From a virus, in IMG/VR virus record IMGVR_UViG_3300042319_003448, positions 1-40,779 of that record: a DNA stretch of 40,779 nucleotides. One strand, given 5' to 3'. Within the stretch, counting starts at the first letter, position 1. Every line of letters begins with the position of its first letter. The notes beneath the pieces were generated by a model. It saw only the letters and a program-made list of their open reading frames with translations. It was not told where the DNA came from and searched no databases. The position numbers and the translations under genes are program-made. Shown here piece after piece: positions 28,897 to 36,794 of the stretch.

Positions 28897-29778
28897 CTAT
28901 ATTTTTTTGCGTTTATTAATATTTGCCTGAAGGCGTTGTAAAGCGTAATTCAGATCTCCAGTACCGTCCACCAAACCACGTTTTTTTGCATCAGAGGCGA
29001 AGAACATGCCCCCTTTGAGGGTATCTTCGGCTTTTGCGCCTAGCGGTCGGTGGTCGCGAACTTCCTGCTGGAATATTTTCGCGTTTTCGGTAATGGATTT
29101 GCGTAATGGGTCGGAGTTACCTGCAAGGTACTGCCGGAACTCATTGTTCTTTTCTGGTGAAACATCCGCGTAGATATCATCTACGTTCTGCTGGTACCAG
29201 GTAAGGAACTCTTTGTCGATACTGGCGTATGTTCCTATGCTTCCAATTCGGCTTTGTGGGCCTGCTGCTATAATTTCATCTGCCGCTAGTGTGCCGTGTA
29301 CGCCTGCGCTGGCCAGCAGTTCGGCATACACCACTACTGCCTTTTTGGATGACTTGATGGCGTTGTGCAAAATTTGGCCGCTGATCGCTTCGCCGCCGCC
29401 TGTGTTGGCGCGGATAAACACACCATCTACGTTCGGATTATCGGATGCTGCTTGTATAGCGGCTTCGTAGTCGTACATACCCCAACTGCACATTCCTCCC
29501 TCTGCAACCATCGCGCCAAACAGATTGAGCCGCAACACAGAACCCGGAGGTGCTGCGCCGCGCAGTACTGTATTTGCGCCTACCTGTATGAGTGCTCCTT
29601 TGATATCCATGTAAGCGGGCGCATTCATCTGTTTAAGACGCTCAAATACTTCTTCGCTCTTTGCGGCCTCTATATTGCTAAGGTATTTACCCAGTTCGCT
29701 CCACGCCCATTGCTGCTCGATATGCCAGGGCATAGCGAGTCGGGCGCGGATATGATCGGGTATTAGTTTGCTATTCAT
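28897..29778 (-). CDS. S49/SppA-type prohead protease
   Basis: A 293-residue serine protease of the SppA/ClpP-like S49 family. The conserved block reads VDGVFIRANTGGGEAISG, then AELLASAGVHGTLAADEIIA with the catalytic Ser157, then RIGSIGTYASIDKEF; these match the family nucleophile and oxyanion segments. It probably processes the scaffold and capsid during head maturation. Its stop is six bases before the scaffold ATG. Confidence 0.88.
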   Translation of the reverse strand: MNSKLIPDHIRARLAMPWHIEQQWAWSELGKYLSNIEAAKSEEVFERLKQMNAPAYMDIKGALIQVGANTVLRGAAPPGSVLRLNLFGAMVAEGGMCSWGMYDYEAAIQAASDNPNVDGVFIRANTGGGEAISGQILHNAIKSSKKAVVVYAELLASAGVHGTLAADEIIAAGPQSRIGSIGTYASIDKEFLTWYQQNVDDIYADVSPEKNNEFRQYLAGNSDPLRKSITENAKIFQQEVRDHRPLGAKAEDTLKGGMFFASDAKKRGLVDGTGDLNYALQRLQANINKRKKI

Positions 29779-29832
29779 GTTGCAAAAATATGGTGTGCGC
29801 TAGCGGGTAAAAAAGGATAGTAAATTGTGTTG

Positions 29833-30162
29833 TTACTTTACCTTCAGATCGCGTACTGGTTCGCGGAGGTTAGCCTCTACCTTCTGGCGGAGGGCTTTTG
29901 CTCCCTTGAATTGTAATTTGAGGTATTTAGGCGTAATGCCTACTACACCCAGCGGTGTTTTATAACCTTTCGCTTGTCGGCCTTCGATAGAGAATGTACC
30001 GATACCCTTCAAAATAACGGGGTTCACCGCAGCACCTACGCGAGTGGCAATGTTGGTGAAAAGATGGTCGATCAATTCCCGAATAAGATCGGGATGTAAA
30101 TGGGTCTGTGCCTCTAGTTCATTCACCAGATCGGTGAGGTCGTAATTATGCTTTACGTCCAT
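29833..30162 (-). CDS. HU-family DNA-binding protein
   Basis: A 109-residue protein matching the HU/IHF fold: helical N-terminus (LTDLVNELEAQTHLHPDLIRELI), a beta ribbon with GIGTFSIEGRQAKGYKTPLG (residues about 51-70), then IPKYLKLQFKGAKALRQKVE-like end. HU proteins bend and wrap DNA; here it could compact DNA for packaging or aid site-specific recombination at attP. Its place between a membrane protein gene and the S49 protease is unusual. Confidence 0.85.
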   Translation of the reverse strand: MDVKHNYDLTDLVNELEAQTHLHPDLIRELIDHLFTNIATRVGAAVNPVILKGIGTFSIEGRQAKGYKTPLGVVGITPKYLKLQFKGAKALRQKVEANLREPVRDLKVK

Positions 30163-30168
30163 TTTGTT

Positions 30169-30762
30169 TTAAAAATTTAAAGTGTGTAAAATGATGGCTG
30201 CTACAATAGATATAGTGGCCAATATGATTCTTGTGGTGAAGTTGAGCCGTGGCACTTTTATCCCTAGTGAGGGTATGCCATAGGTTTTACCTGTTTCGTC
30301 ATCGGTTTTTTCTGCGTTCCATGCCAATCCAGATAGCAGGTTGATCGCTATCTTTTGCAGGATTACGCCCGGATATGCGGCCAACACGCAAGCGGCTAAG
30401 GTTGTAAATCCTGATACCGCACAGAAGCCGCTGTAAAAAGCGCTTTCGAGTGTGGTTTTCAAATGTATATCGTTGATGTACTTGTTTTTTGAGGTAACAA
30501 GTACCAGGATACTGGCAATTGTTGAGAGCGCAACGCAACCTATTTGCGTTGTGTCGATTAATCCGTGTATCGCGCTGCGTACTGGCCAGTTGGGAATGTT
30601 CCAGCCATAGCCCACTATGCAGTAATAACCGGCAGCGAGTGTGCAGCCTATTGTTGCGAAGTTGGCGGCTAGTGCGGCGTTCTGGTTGGCGGAGTAGATG
30701 AAGCCGTTGCGGAGACCGCTGAATAGGTAGCGAGCTATGGAGAGGAGTAGGATGGTTATCAT
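30169..30762 (-). CDS. Multi-pass membrane protein, holin candidate
   Basis: A 197-residue protein. The start at 30762 (MITILLLSIARYLF) is fixed by an ATGA overlap. Hydrophobic segments lie near residues 1-15, 25-50, 72-90, 110-140 and 175-197, so about four to five membrane spans. It could be the holin that opens the inner membrane for the amidase, but no family was recognised. The gene is six bases from HU. Confidence 0.5.
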   Translation of the reverse strand: MITILLLSIARYLFSGLRNGFIYSANQNAALAANFATIGCTLAAGYYCIVGYGWNIPNWPVRSAIHGLIDTTQIGCVALSTIASILVLVTSKNKYINDIHLKTTLESAFYSGFCAVSGFTTLAACVLAAYPGVILQKIAINLLSGLAWNAEKTDDETGKTYGIPSLGIKVPRLNFTTRIILATISIVAAIILHTLNF

Positions 30763-31499
30763 TTTATCAGATCCCAAGTTTTTTTGCGTAAATTGTACTT
30801 GTAAATTTTCCCGTCTTCAAGAATTAATCTGCCATCACCTAATAAAATAGTTTTACGCAAAGCAGGGGGATCTTCCTCTTGAACAGGCGCGGCGGCTATA
30901 CGGCTACTTACATCCGATATGGGTCGCAAATCGTACTGGTTGTTTATACTTTTATACACTTTCCCGGTGCGGCCAGTTCGATATAAGTCGGTTGTGTAGC
31001 CGTTAAAATCGTTAAGGCGGATAACACTTCCTAAGAATGTCATTTGCCTCCAGGTCGCGCTGGTATCGGCGCGGTATTGAAAGTTTGTAGCGGTGCGGCG
31101 GAAACGGATAGGGGTTTGGTTTATCCTCCAGTGGCCTGTTTTGTATAGGTCAGGTTCGTCTTTTGCTATTGTATCTAGGAGGTTGCGGCCTAGGATTGTA
31201 GGGAGAAACCTATAAAACCTTACTTTTTCAGTTACGTTTTTACGAGATTGTAAGGCATATTCAGCAACTCGTGAGAAATCTAATGCATCATTTTCTAGTT
31301 GATTCGTAAAAGATAAAACCGTATTAGTCGTGTCTCCTAGGGGTATTATAGTTGTCGTTTCTGCCCCAGTTGCAAATACGACTTTTCGTGCTTGGAAAAA
31401 TTCACCGGTGCGGTTGAATATCCAAGCACTATCAATTTCCTGTGCAGATGCTGCACAGGAAATTGATAAAAAGGAAATTAAAAAAAGTATATTTTTCAT
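30759..31499 (-). CDS. Exported protein with signal peptide
   Basis: A 246-residue protein with a Sec signal peptide (MKNILFLISFLSISCAASA, cleavage before Gln likely). A Cys in the signal (ISCAASAQ) does not make a proper lipobox. The mature part is beta-like with many Arg and Thr residues (AWIFNRTGEFFQARKVVF) and ends in a basic stretch. It is the last of four consecutive signal-peptide genes. A perfect 17 bp hairpin covers the region around the cleavage site. Not recognised; it may be a lectin-like or surface protein associated with the fibres. Confidence 0.6.
   Translation of the reverse strand: MKNILFLISFLSISCAASAQEIDSAWIFNRTGEFFQARKVVFATGAETTTIIPLGDTTNTVLSFTNQLENDALDFSRVAEYALQSRKNVTEKVRFYRFLPTILGRNLLDTIAKDEPDLYKTGHWRINQTPIRFRRTATNFQYRADTSATWRQMTFLGSVIRLNDFNGYTTDLYRTGRTGKVYKSINNQYDLRPISDVSSRIAAAPVQEEDPPALRKTILLGDGRLILEDGKIYKYNLRKKTWDLIK
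31431..31467 (-). repeat. Perfect 17 bp inverted repeat at a signal-peptide cleavage region
   Basis: ATCAATTTCCTGTGCAG (31431-31447) and CTGCACAGGAAATTGAT (31451-31467) are exact inverse copies with a loop of three bases. It begins 32 bases into the gene and encodes SISCAASAQEID, covering the cleavage site. It is the longest in-gene stem found in the window. Confidence 0.95.
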
Positions 31500-31550
31500 A
31501 TTATTTTATGTTTATGATAGAATGATTTCCGCGTTTAAGGTATAAGATGA

Positions 31551-33683
31551 TTATCTTGTTGTGTTAAAACTTTCGCTGTAACCGATCGCGTCGATGGTTA
31601 CAGTTCGAGCGGTTGTTCCTATTGTTTTGAATAGTGCTGATCCCGCGCCCGTTTGCCGCGCCACTCCCGATGGGATATTAGCGGTATGCGTTGCGACAAG
31701 TACGTTATCTATATAAAATTCAACACTGGTAGCGGCGGTGTTCACTTCTACCCTAAAGTCATAGGGCGTAGCCGCTGCTACTGGTATAGTTGTAGTAGTG
31801 TTTGTCGAAATGCCGTTACTTTCTGTTGTGCAAATAAAGTTGGCGCTATTTTCTTCGTTGTAGGCGATATATGCTCCGTCGACTATGCCTGCTAGGCTGG
31901 TGCCATCCTGTAACCCAAAGGCGTACTGATACCGTTCTGTGGCATTAGACAATACTGGGAAACGTGTATTAAGCGACTTGACTACGACGGGTCCTTGTCC
32001 TAGGCTTATCGTGTTGTTAGTTAAAAATACCGCACGCGCTAAGGCTGTTGTACCTGTGCTGTGCTGTAAGTTGCCGCGTTCTTCGGGTACGGTAGATACA
32101 AGAAGTGTGTTCGATGCGCCTGTCCCCGCTGCTGCTGCGGTAAATACAGGATCGACTATACTTGTCCCCATAAACTCTGCAAATGTGCTGATGGCTACGG
32201 AGTAATCGTTTTCGTATAGTGGCTGCCACTGACTACCGTTCCATGTGTATTTTTGGCCTTTTACTGGTGTTTGAGAGCCGACTATGCGGCCTCTTATGCC
32301 ATCTACGACGATGCTGCTATATGTTCCATCTATGTCCCCGGCAATGCGGATACCGCCTAGGCTTACATCATCTGCGCGGTGCATTTGAATGGTAGAACCG
32401 CTGATGGATAGGCCGTTGTCGTTGGGTGGGGCGATGTTTGCGCCTACGGTGGTTACTCCGCCGCCGCCTGATCCGTTGCTGGCCGCTGTGATGCGGCCAT
32501 CTGCGTCAACTGTTATGTTTGCGGAGGTGTAAGAGCCTGCGGTTACAGCGGTGTTTATTAGTTCGTTGGGGCCGACTGAGTTGTCGGCCATTTTGTCGTT
32601 TGTGATCGCGTTGGGGATGATTGTTGCAAAGTTTAGGTTGCCGGATATTTCGCCGCCGATAGGGATGGCGCTGGAGGATATTGAGAGAACCCCGCCTGAT
32701 AAAGAAAAACCGCTTCCTAATGCAATGTCTCTGCTAATATTATCACTGCCCCATCCCGCAATTGTAGTAGCCGATCCTCCTCTCGTTGTAAGTCGAAAGT
32801 TCCCTGCTACATCTAGCGAACAAACTGGAGATGTAGTATTTATTGCAAATTTTCGACCCTCAAAGCGTGCCACCTCTTCTAATGTAGAAGAGGTAATTGG
32901 CACTTCTATCTTAATTAACCCTTCTACGGTATTGGCTTGTCTTGTAAGAGCGGAAATACGTGCGACCGTATTGCTGCCGCCGCCAACAAATTTGAAACCT
33001 AATACCCCGGGTGTATTATTACTTCCGAACACTGTTGTTTCCGCAGTTACAAATGTGTTCGCATCGTTCGATCGGATATGAAAGTAGTCTGTAGGATTGT
33101 GATTGTTTACTCCAAATCTGCCGGTGTTTGTAACACTAAAAACAGGGTATCCGATAGCGTTTTTAGTAAAAAGATGAAACCCTTGCTTTGCCACAATAGT
33201 TAAATCATCAAATCCTGCATAAGGCAAATTATTATATCCTTCTCCAAACTCATGCCCATTAATACCTATCCGATTCCCGTCAAAAGTTAATGCATCTTGG
33301 TCTAATATAAACCCCGTAGTATTAGCTGTTAAAAGTCGGGTTGTGGGGCCTGTAAGGCTATTAGAAGCAATAACCCCTCCGACATGAAGCGGTGCCAATG
33401 GTGTGGCCACTCCGATTCCTATATCAGAGCCGTTATTAACTAAAAGACTAGATGGAATCCACCCGCCAGAATAGCGCAACGTTTGGTTCGCTGAACCATT
33501 GGGGAGTAGCAAAGTCCCTTGTAATGTACTAGGATTTACCCAAGCACCAACCCCATTTACCACCTGCCCTATATTACCATCCGGGGCAGAATACGCACCA
33601 ATTTGCCCCGGATGCAACTTCGGCTCCACCACCTGCCCAAAGCCCAACCAAGGCAGCAACAAAAATAAAAGTAAAATCCTCAT
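31551..33683 (-). CDS. Tail-fibre-like protein with signal peptide
   Basis: A 710-residue protein that begins with a Sec signal peptide (MRILLLFLLLPWLGFG before Gln). Then come low-complexity beta repeats with phage-fibre character (PGQIGAYSAPDGNIGQVVNG, LLLPNGSANQTLRYSGGW, IGIGVATPLAPLHVGG, FAINTTSPVCSLDVAGN; the latter resemble collar repeats found next to endosialidase-type fibres). The last 210 residues (from about 500) look like a jelly-roll carbohydrate-binding module. No S74 autoprotease was seen at the end. It may bind host glycans. Why a fibre has a signal peptide is unexplained. A 10 bp hairpin lies at 32872-32894. Confidence 0.7.
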   Translation of the reverse strand: MRILLLFLLLPWLGFGQVVEPKLHPGQIGAYSAPDGNIGQVVNGVGAWVNPSTLQGTLLLPNGSANQTLRYSGGWIPSSLLVNNGSDIGIGVATPLAPLHVGGVIASNSLTGPTTRLLTANTTGFILDQDALTFDGNRIGINGHEFGEGYNNLPYAGFDDLTIVAKQGFHLFTKNAIGYPVFSVTNTGRFGVNNHNPTDYFHIRSNDANTFVTAETTVFGSNNTPGVLGFKFVGGGSNTVARISALTRQANTVEGLIKIEVPITSSTLEEVARFEGRKFAINTTSPVCSLDVAGNFRLTTRGGSATTIAGWGSDNISRDIALGSGFSLSGGVLSISSSAIPIGGEISGNLNFATIIPNAITNDKMADNSVGPNELINTAVTAGSYTSANITVDADGRITAASNGSGGGGVTTVGANIAPPNDNGLSISGSTIQMHRADDVSLGGIRIAGDIDGTYSSIVVDGIRGRIVGSQTPVKGQKYTWNGSQWQPLYENDYSVAISTFAEFMGTSIVDPVFTAAAAGTGASNTLLVSTVPEERGNLQHSTGTTALARAVFLTNNTISLGQGPVVVKSLNTRFPVLSNATERYQYAFGLQDGTSLAGIVDGAYIAYNEENSANFICTTESNGISTNTTTTIPVAAATPYDFRVEVNTAATSVEFYIDNVLVATHTANIPSGVARQTGAGSALFKTIGTTARTVTIDAIGYSESFNTTR

Positions 33684-34570
33684 TACTGTAATGGATATTT
33701 AAAAGTTACTACTTCTCCTGTCGCTAAAACCCTAGCAAACGTAAGCGTACCGCCTGATCGAGTAACATTACAACCCGAACAACCGGACGCACCGACAACG
33801 TGCCTTACCCCGTTTCTATACACCCAAAGTTTGCTGTTTTCTGCGGGTAGTGTACCCGCCATTGTGGCCGTGGTTTGACCTGCTGTAAACGTCGCAGTCG
33901 CTTCTACAAATAAATCTTCGACATTCACAGTGCCGCCCGAAAGAGAAAGCGTAACGACGTTATTTGTCGCTACGTTTCTTGATACACTCTGTATTTCGTT
34001 TGTTGGATTACCATCTAACTCTGTACCCGTTACCGTTATCGTAGTGCCGGATGTAGTAGCAACATTAATCCCCGCCCCGGCTACGGTGAACGCGCCGCCG
34101 CCATTGCTGAGTGTTACAGTGTTCGTTGCGGTTGCGATCGTTTGTAGTTCGTTGGTATTACTTAGGTCGCCCGTATTAGAAATAGTCACGCCTGTTATGT
34201 CTATTCCCGTTCCTGCGGTGTATGTCGTTCCTGCATCGGGCTGTAATGACCATGCAGTGCCGTTCCATTTATAGACTTGTCCGGCTGATGTACCATTGGC
34301 GATCATTGCTGGAGTAACGACTCCATTTGCGATTACGGTTGCATTTGCCGCACCCGTTACGTTGCCCGAAAGAGTAATATTCGGCACTAATGCCGCAGCA
34401 AGCGCGGCGCGAGTAATATGTGTGTGAATAGTTGCGCCCGATGCAACGGTCGGAATGTCGCCCACGCCCGCGCCATACGCGCCAATAGTTGCGACGGGAA
34501 TAAGTGGCTCAACGGGTTGTGCCAAAAGTGCCAAAGGCAACATTAAGATAAAAGCAATAATAAATCTCAT
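33683..34570 (-). CDS. Fibre-like protein with signal peptide and CSGC domain
   Basis: A 295-residue protein with a signal peptide (MRFIIAFILMLPLALLA before Gln) followed by Ala/Thr/Gly-rich beta repeats (GTSAGQVYKWNGTAWSLQPD is a common phage-fibre phrase; TATNTVTLSNGGGAFTVAGAG). The C-terminal 60 residues form a small domain with VYRNGVRHVVGASGCSGCNV, alike to the end of the next gene. The two Cys in C-x2-C could form a disulphide after export. It joins the 710-residue gene by TAATG overlap. Confidence 0.65.
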   Translation of the reverse strand: MRFIIAFILMLPLALLAQPVEPLIPVATIGAYGAGVGDIPTVASGATIHTHITRAALAAALVPNITLSGNVTGAANATVIANGVVTPAMIANGTSAGQVYKWNGTAWSLQPDAGTTYTAGTGIDITGVTISNTGDLSNTNELQTIATATNTVTLSNGGGAFTVAGAGINVATTSGTTITVTGTELDGNPTNEIQSVSRNVATNNVVTLSLSGGTVNVEDLFVEATATFTAGQTTATMAGTLPAENSKLWVYRNGVRHVVGASGCSGCNVTRSGGTLTFARVLATGEVVTFKYPLQ

Positions 34571-35115
34571 TGTATAATTTGTAATTGAATTGTTTCCTGT
34601 GCTATGACAGCACGGGAAAGGGTGAATGTTTGTGTGCTTGAATTATATGAAACCTGACAATCGGAGCAGTTTGAAAGTCCAACTTTGTAAAGTTGTCCGT
34701 TCCGGGTTACTCGCATATTGTCGAGCGAAATTCCTGTGAGTGAACCGAATGCGGTAAAATTAGGGCTACCGATGGTTGTTGTAACCGTTCGGTATTGCCA
34801 TGCTCCAGCGTCGGTAGATGGTACCCAGTTTGTTCCATTCCATTTTATTGTTTGCCCTGTAGTTGGAGTGCCTGTAACACCTATATATCCCTGTGCTACG
34901 ATGAAATCATATACAGCCTTTGCAGTAGTGCCTTGCCTATGCGTAGCCGCATTGGTGATTATAGTAGATATTGTTGTCCAATACTTCGACGTATCCAGCC
35001 CCACCCTAAGCCGCTGACGTGCAACTAGAATATCTTTGGTCTCCGTAGTAGGGCCTTGCGCGCTTGCAACAAAAGCGGAGCAGAGAAGGAAAAAGATTAT
35101 TGCTCTAATACGCAT
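34567..35115 (-). CDS. Fibre-like protein with signal peptide and CSDC domain
   Basis: A 182-residue protein with a signal peptide (MRIRAIIFFLLCSAFVASA before Gln), a short helical part, the fibre phrase TTGQTIKWNGTNWVPSTDAG and a C-terminal domain with TRNGQLYKVGLSNCSDCQV that is clearly related to the end of the 295-residue protein. The two genes are joined by ATGA. The pair probably arose by duplication and may form a hetero-oligomer. Confidence 0.65.
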   Translation of the reverse strand: MRIRAIIFFLLCSAFVASAQGPTTETKDILVARQRLRVGLDTSKYWTTISTIITNAATHRQGTTAKAVYDFIVAQGYIGVTGTPTTGQTIKWNGTNWVPSTDAGAWQYRTVTTTIGSPNFTAFGSLTGISLDNMRVTRNGQLYKVGLSNCSDCQVSYNSSTQTFTLSRAVIAQETIQLQIIQ

Positions 35116-35912
35116 ATTTGAATTGTATTTGTCCCAGCCAAGCCGGAAATATAAATGTTGATATTTGAATCCGCGAGTATCCAGTTGTCACCGAACTGGT
35201 ACTTCACACCTGCCACCATATCCACGGGGCCTGCTAACTCGGAATTACCCGCGCTGTAACCGATAGATACGGTTTGATCAGAGGTGCTTTTGATGAAAAT
35301 AGCCATTAGGAACTTGCCAGCGGTGAGGCTGTATATGTAGCCGCTGGATGAGGTGGTTACTTCCACGGGTGCGAAGCCGCCGCCGCCGCCACTGCCACCG
35401 CCGCCCGGATCGGGTGGTATGTATGGCGGGCCTATTACATTTACTACTGCTCCTATCCAGGGCGCGGGATTGATTAGCAAACTTTGTCCGGAAAAGGAAT
35501 AGCCATTTCGGGTGCCACGGTCGCCGGAGTCTTCACCGCCGAAAAGCCGAATGTTGGGAACGCACTTTTGTCCGCCTGCTTCGTAGGTACATATGGCGTG
35601 CACCCTTCGGTTTTTTACCTTGGCTCGGAAGTAATCCATCTCTACCCGAACGCCGCGACTGGTGAGTGCAAGCGCGTACTCGTAGTAGTCGCCCGCAGCA
35701 CTGGCGAGGGGCTTGCCTGTAAGTCTGCCAGAAAAAGCATCTTGGTGTAAAAAGAAGGCTGCCTTACCCGGCAGGAACGAGAGTTCCAGGATAGAGGGAA
35801 TGGCGTACCATTTTGGCTGGGTAACCAAATCGGCGGGATCAATGATTGCGATTTGGCTAAGCCCTGCCGTTAGGTCGCCGCATTTCTTTTGTACTGCATG
35901 CAGATCTAGCAT
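35097..35912 (-). CDS. Tail-tip or fibre-adaptor protein
   Basis: A 271-residue protein without signal peptide: an N-terminal soluble domain (residues 1-160, with Cys in AICTYEAGGQKC), a proline/glycine linker (IPPDPGGGGSGGGGG, around 165-180) and a C-terminal beta domain (about 182-271). Two folded parts joined by a flexible glycine linker fit a tail-tip adaptor that holds a receptor-binding part. It overlaps the start of the first signal-peptide fibre gene by 19 bases. Confidence 0.55.
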   Translation of the reverse strand: MLDLHAVQKKCGDLTAGLSQIAIIDPADLVTQPKWYAIPSILELSFLPGKAAFFLHQDAFSGRLTGKPLASAAGDYYEYALALTSRGVRVEMDYFRAKVKNRRVHAICTYEAGGQKCVPNIRLFGGEDSGDRGTRNGYSFSGQSLLINPAPWIGAVVNVIGPPYIPPDPGGGGSGGGGGFAPVEVTTSSSGYIYSLTAGKFLMAIFIKSTSDQTVSIGYSAGNSELAGPVDMVAGVKYQFGDNWILADSNINIYISGLAGTNTIQICVLEQ

Positions 35913-35950
35913 GCAACAAAGATAATTGTCTTATATAGCCGAATTAAAGG

Positions 35951-36700
35951 TTAAGACGCGGGCAAATGCGGCGTTACGATCTTACTTATATGTGTATCTA
36001 TTACGAGTATGGCCGATACTGATTGGATTCCGTTCCATACTGTGTTGCGTTTGCCGTCCATTTTGGCGGCGATCTTCCGAACGCTGTACCTGTTTAACTT
36101 GTAAAGCAGGTAAAACGACAAGTGCCGCTCAAAACATTTGCCAACCACACGGTTGGTGGCTTTTATTTCGGCAACCAAGGTGCGTGCTAGTTCTATGGTT
36201 TTCTTGTCGCAGGGCGGTATTATTACCTCAATTTTCTGGGACGGAGCAGGGGCGCGTTTTGTCCCAAATTTTTTATAAATTTTCCCTCTTTTCGATTTAA
36301 AAAAAGTAAAGCGACGATCTGCGGCCTCCATGCTGTAGTCTTCGTCGGTGAGTTTGTACTTCCTGTAAAAGCGTTCTATTGCATCGTCGATCTTCATGCC
36401 ATTTTCTGCCAATGCCTCTACATAGCGTAGTAAGCAGTCCCGGTGGTAGGCCAAAAGGACGAGTCCTACACTTGTGTTATTTTTTGCGATGAATTTGGCG
36501 AGCGCGTCATAGACCTGTATTTCTACTGGTTCGCTGATCCATTCCAGGGATCGCGGTTTGAGGGCGGTGGTATGGCGGCGCATGATCCGCATTTGATCGT
36601 AGATCATGCCGTTCTTGTCTAACTGTAATGGCTCTTCGCCATATTCGGCTAGAAGGATTTTTTTTGATAACTTGGAGACAAAGATGGTTATAGTAGTCAT
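35951..36700 (-). CDS. DNA-binding protein with DnaA-C-like helix-turn-helix
   Basis: A 249-residue protein. The start at 36700 (MTTITIFVSKLSKKIL) follows a dyad-rich gap. The N-terminal half is helical and not recognised; residues about 195-240 (HLSFYLLYKLNRYSVRKIAAKMDGKRNTVWNGIQ) resemble the DnaA domain IV helix-turn-helix, where an S-x-x-x-I-A helix is followed by R-x-T-V. It therefore probably binds DNA as a regulator, perhaps of late transcription, or an origin-type site. Its place amid tail genes, with its own operator-like upstream region, is odd. Confidence 0.55.
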   Translation of the reverse strand: MTTITIFVSKLSKKILLAEYGEEPLQLDKNGMIYDQMRIMRRHTTALKPRSLEWISEPVEIQVYDALAKFIAKNNTSVGLVLLAYHRDCLLRYVEALAENGMKIDDAIERFYRKYKLTDEDYSMEAADRRFTFFKSKRGKIYKKFGTKRAPAPSQKIEVIIPPCDKKTIELARTLVAEIKATNRVVGKCFERHLSFYLLYKLNRYSVRKIAAKMDGKRNTVWNGIQSVSAILVIDTHISKIVTPHLPAS

Positions 36701-36713
36701 AGTTATATCGCAC

Positions 36714-36788
36714 ACACTTTTTGTTTAGAGCCGCAATGTATGTAAAACAAAAAGTGTACCATAATTTTTTTGACTATTTGGCAAATAG
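36714..36788. promoter_or_regulatory. Two operator-like dyads before the DNA-binding gene
   Basis: ACACTTTTTGTTT (36714-36726) and AAACAAAAAGTGT (36745-36757) are a perfect 13 bp inverted pair with an 18-base spacer, 14 bases before the ATG at 36700. Further upstream CTATTTGGCAAATAG (36774-36788) is a perfect palindrome around a central G. They would be natural sites for a dimeric regulator, possibly the product of the downstream gene acting on itself. No clear TAnnTTTG box is seen. Confidence 0.55.
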
Positions 36789-36794
36789 ATGACA

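Noticed and set aside
32872-32894. 10 bp hairpin in the 710-residue fibre gene as a separate regulatory element
   Set aside because: About 0.4 such stems are expected by chance in the window, so alone it is not strong evidence.
31551-35912. Diversity-generating retroelement acting on the fibre genes
   Set aside because: No reverse transcriptase gene or template/variable repeat pair was seen in the window.
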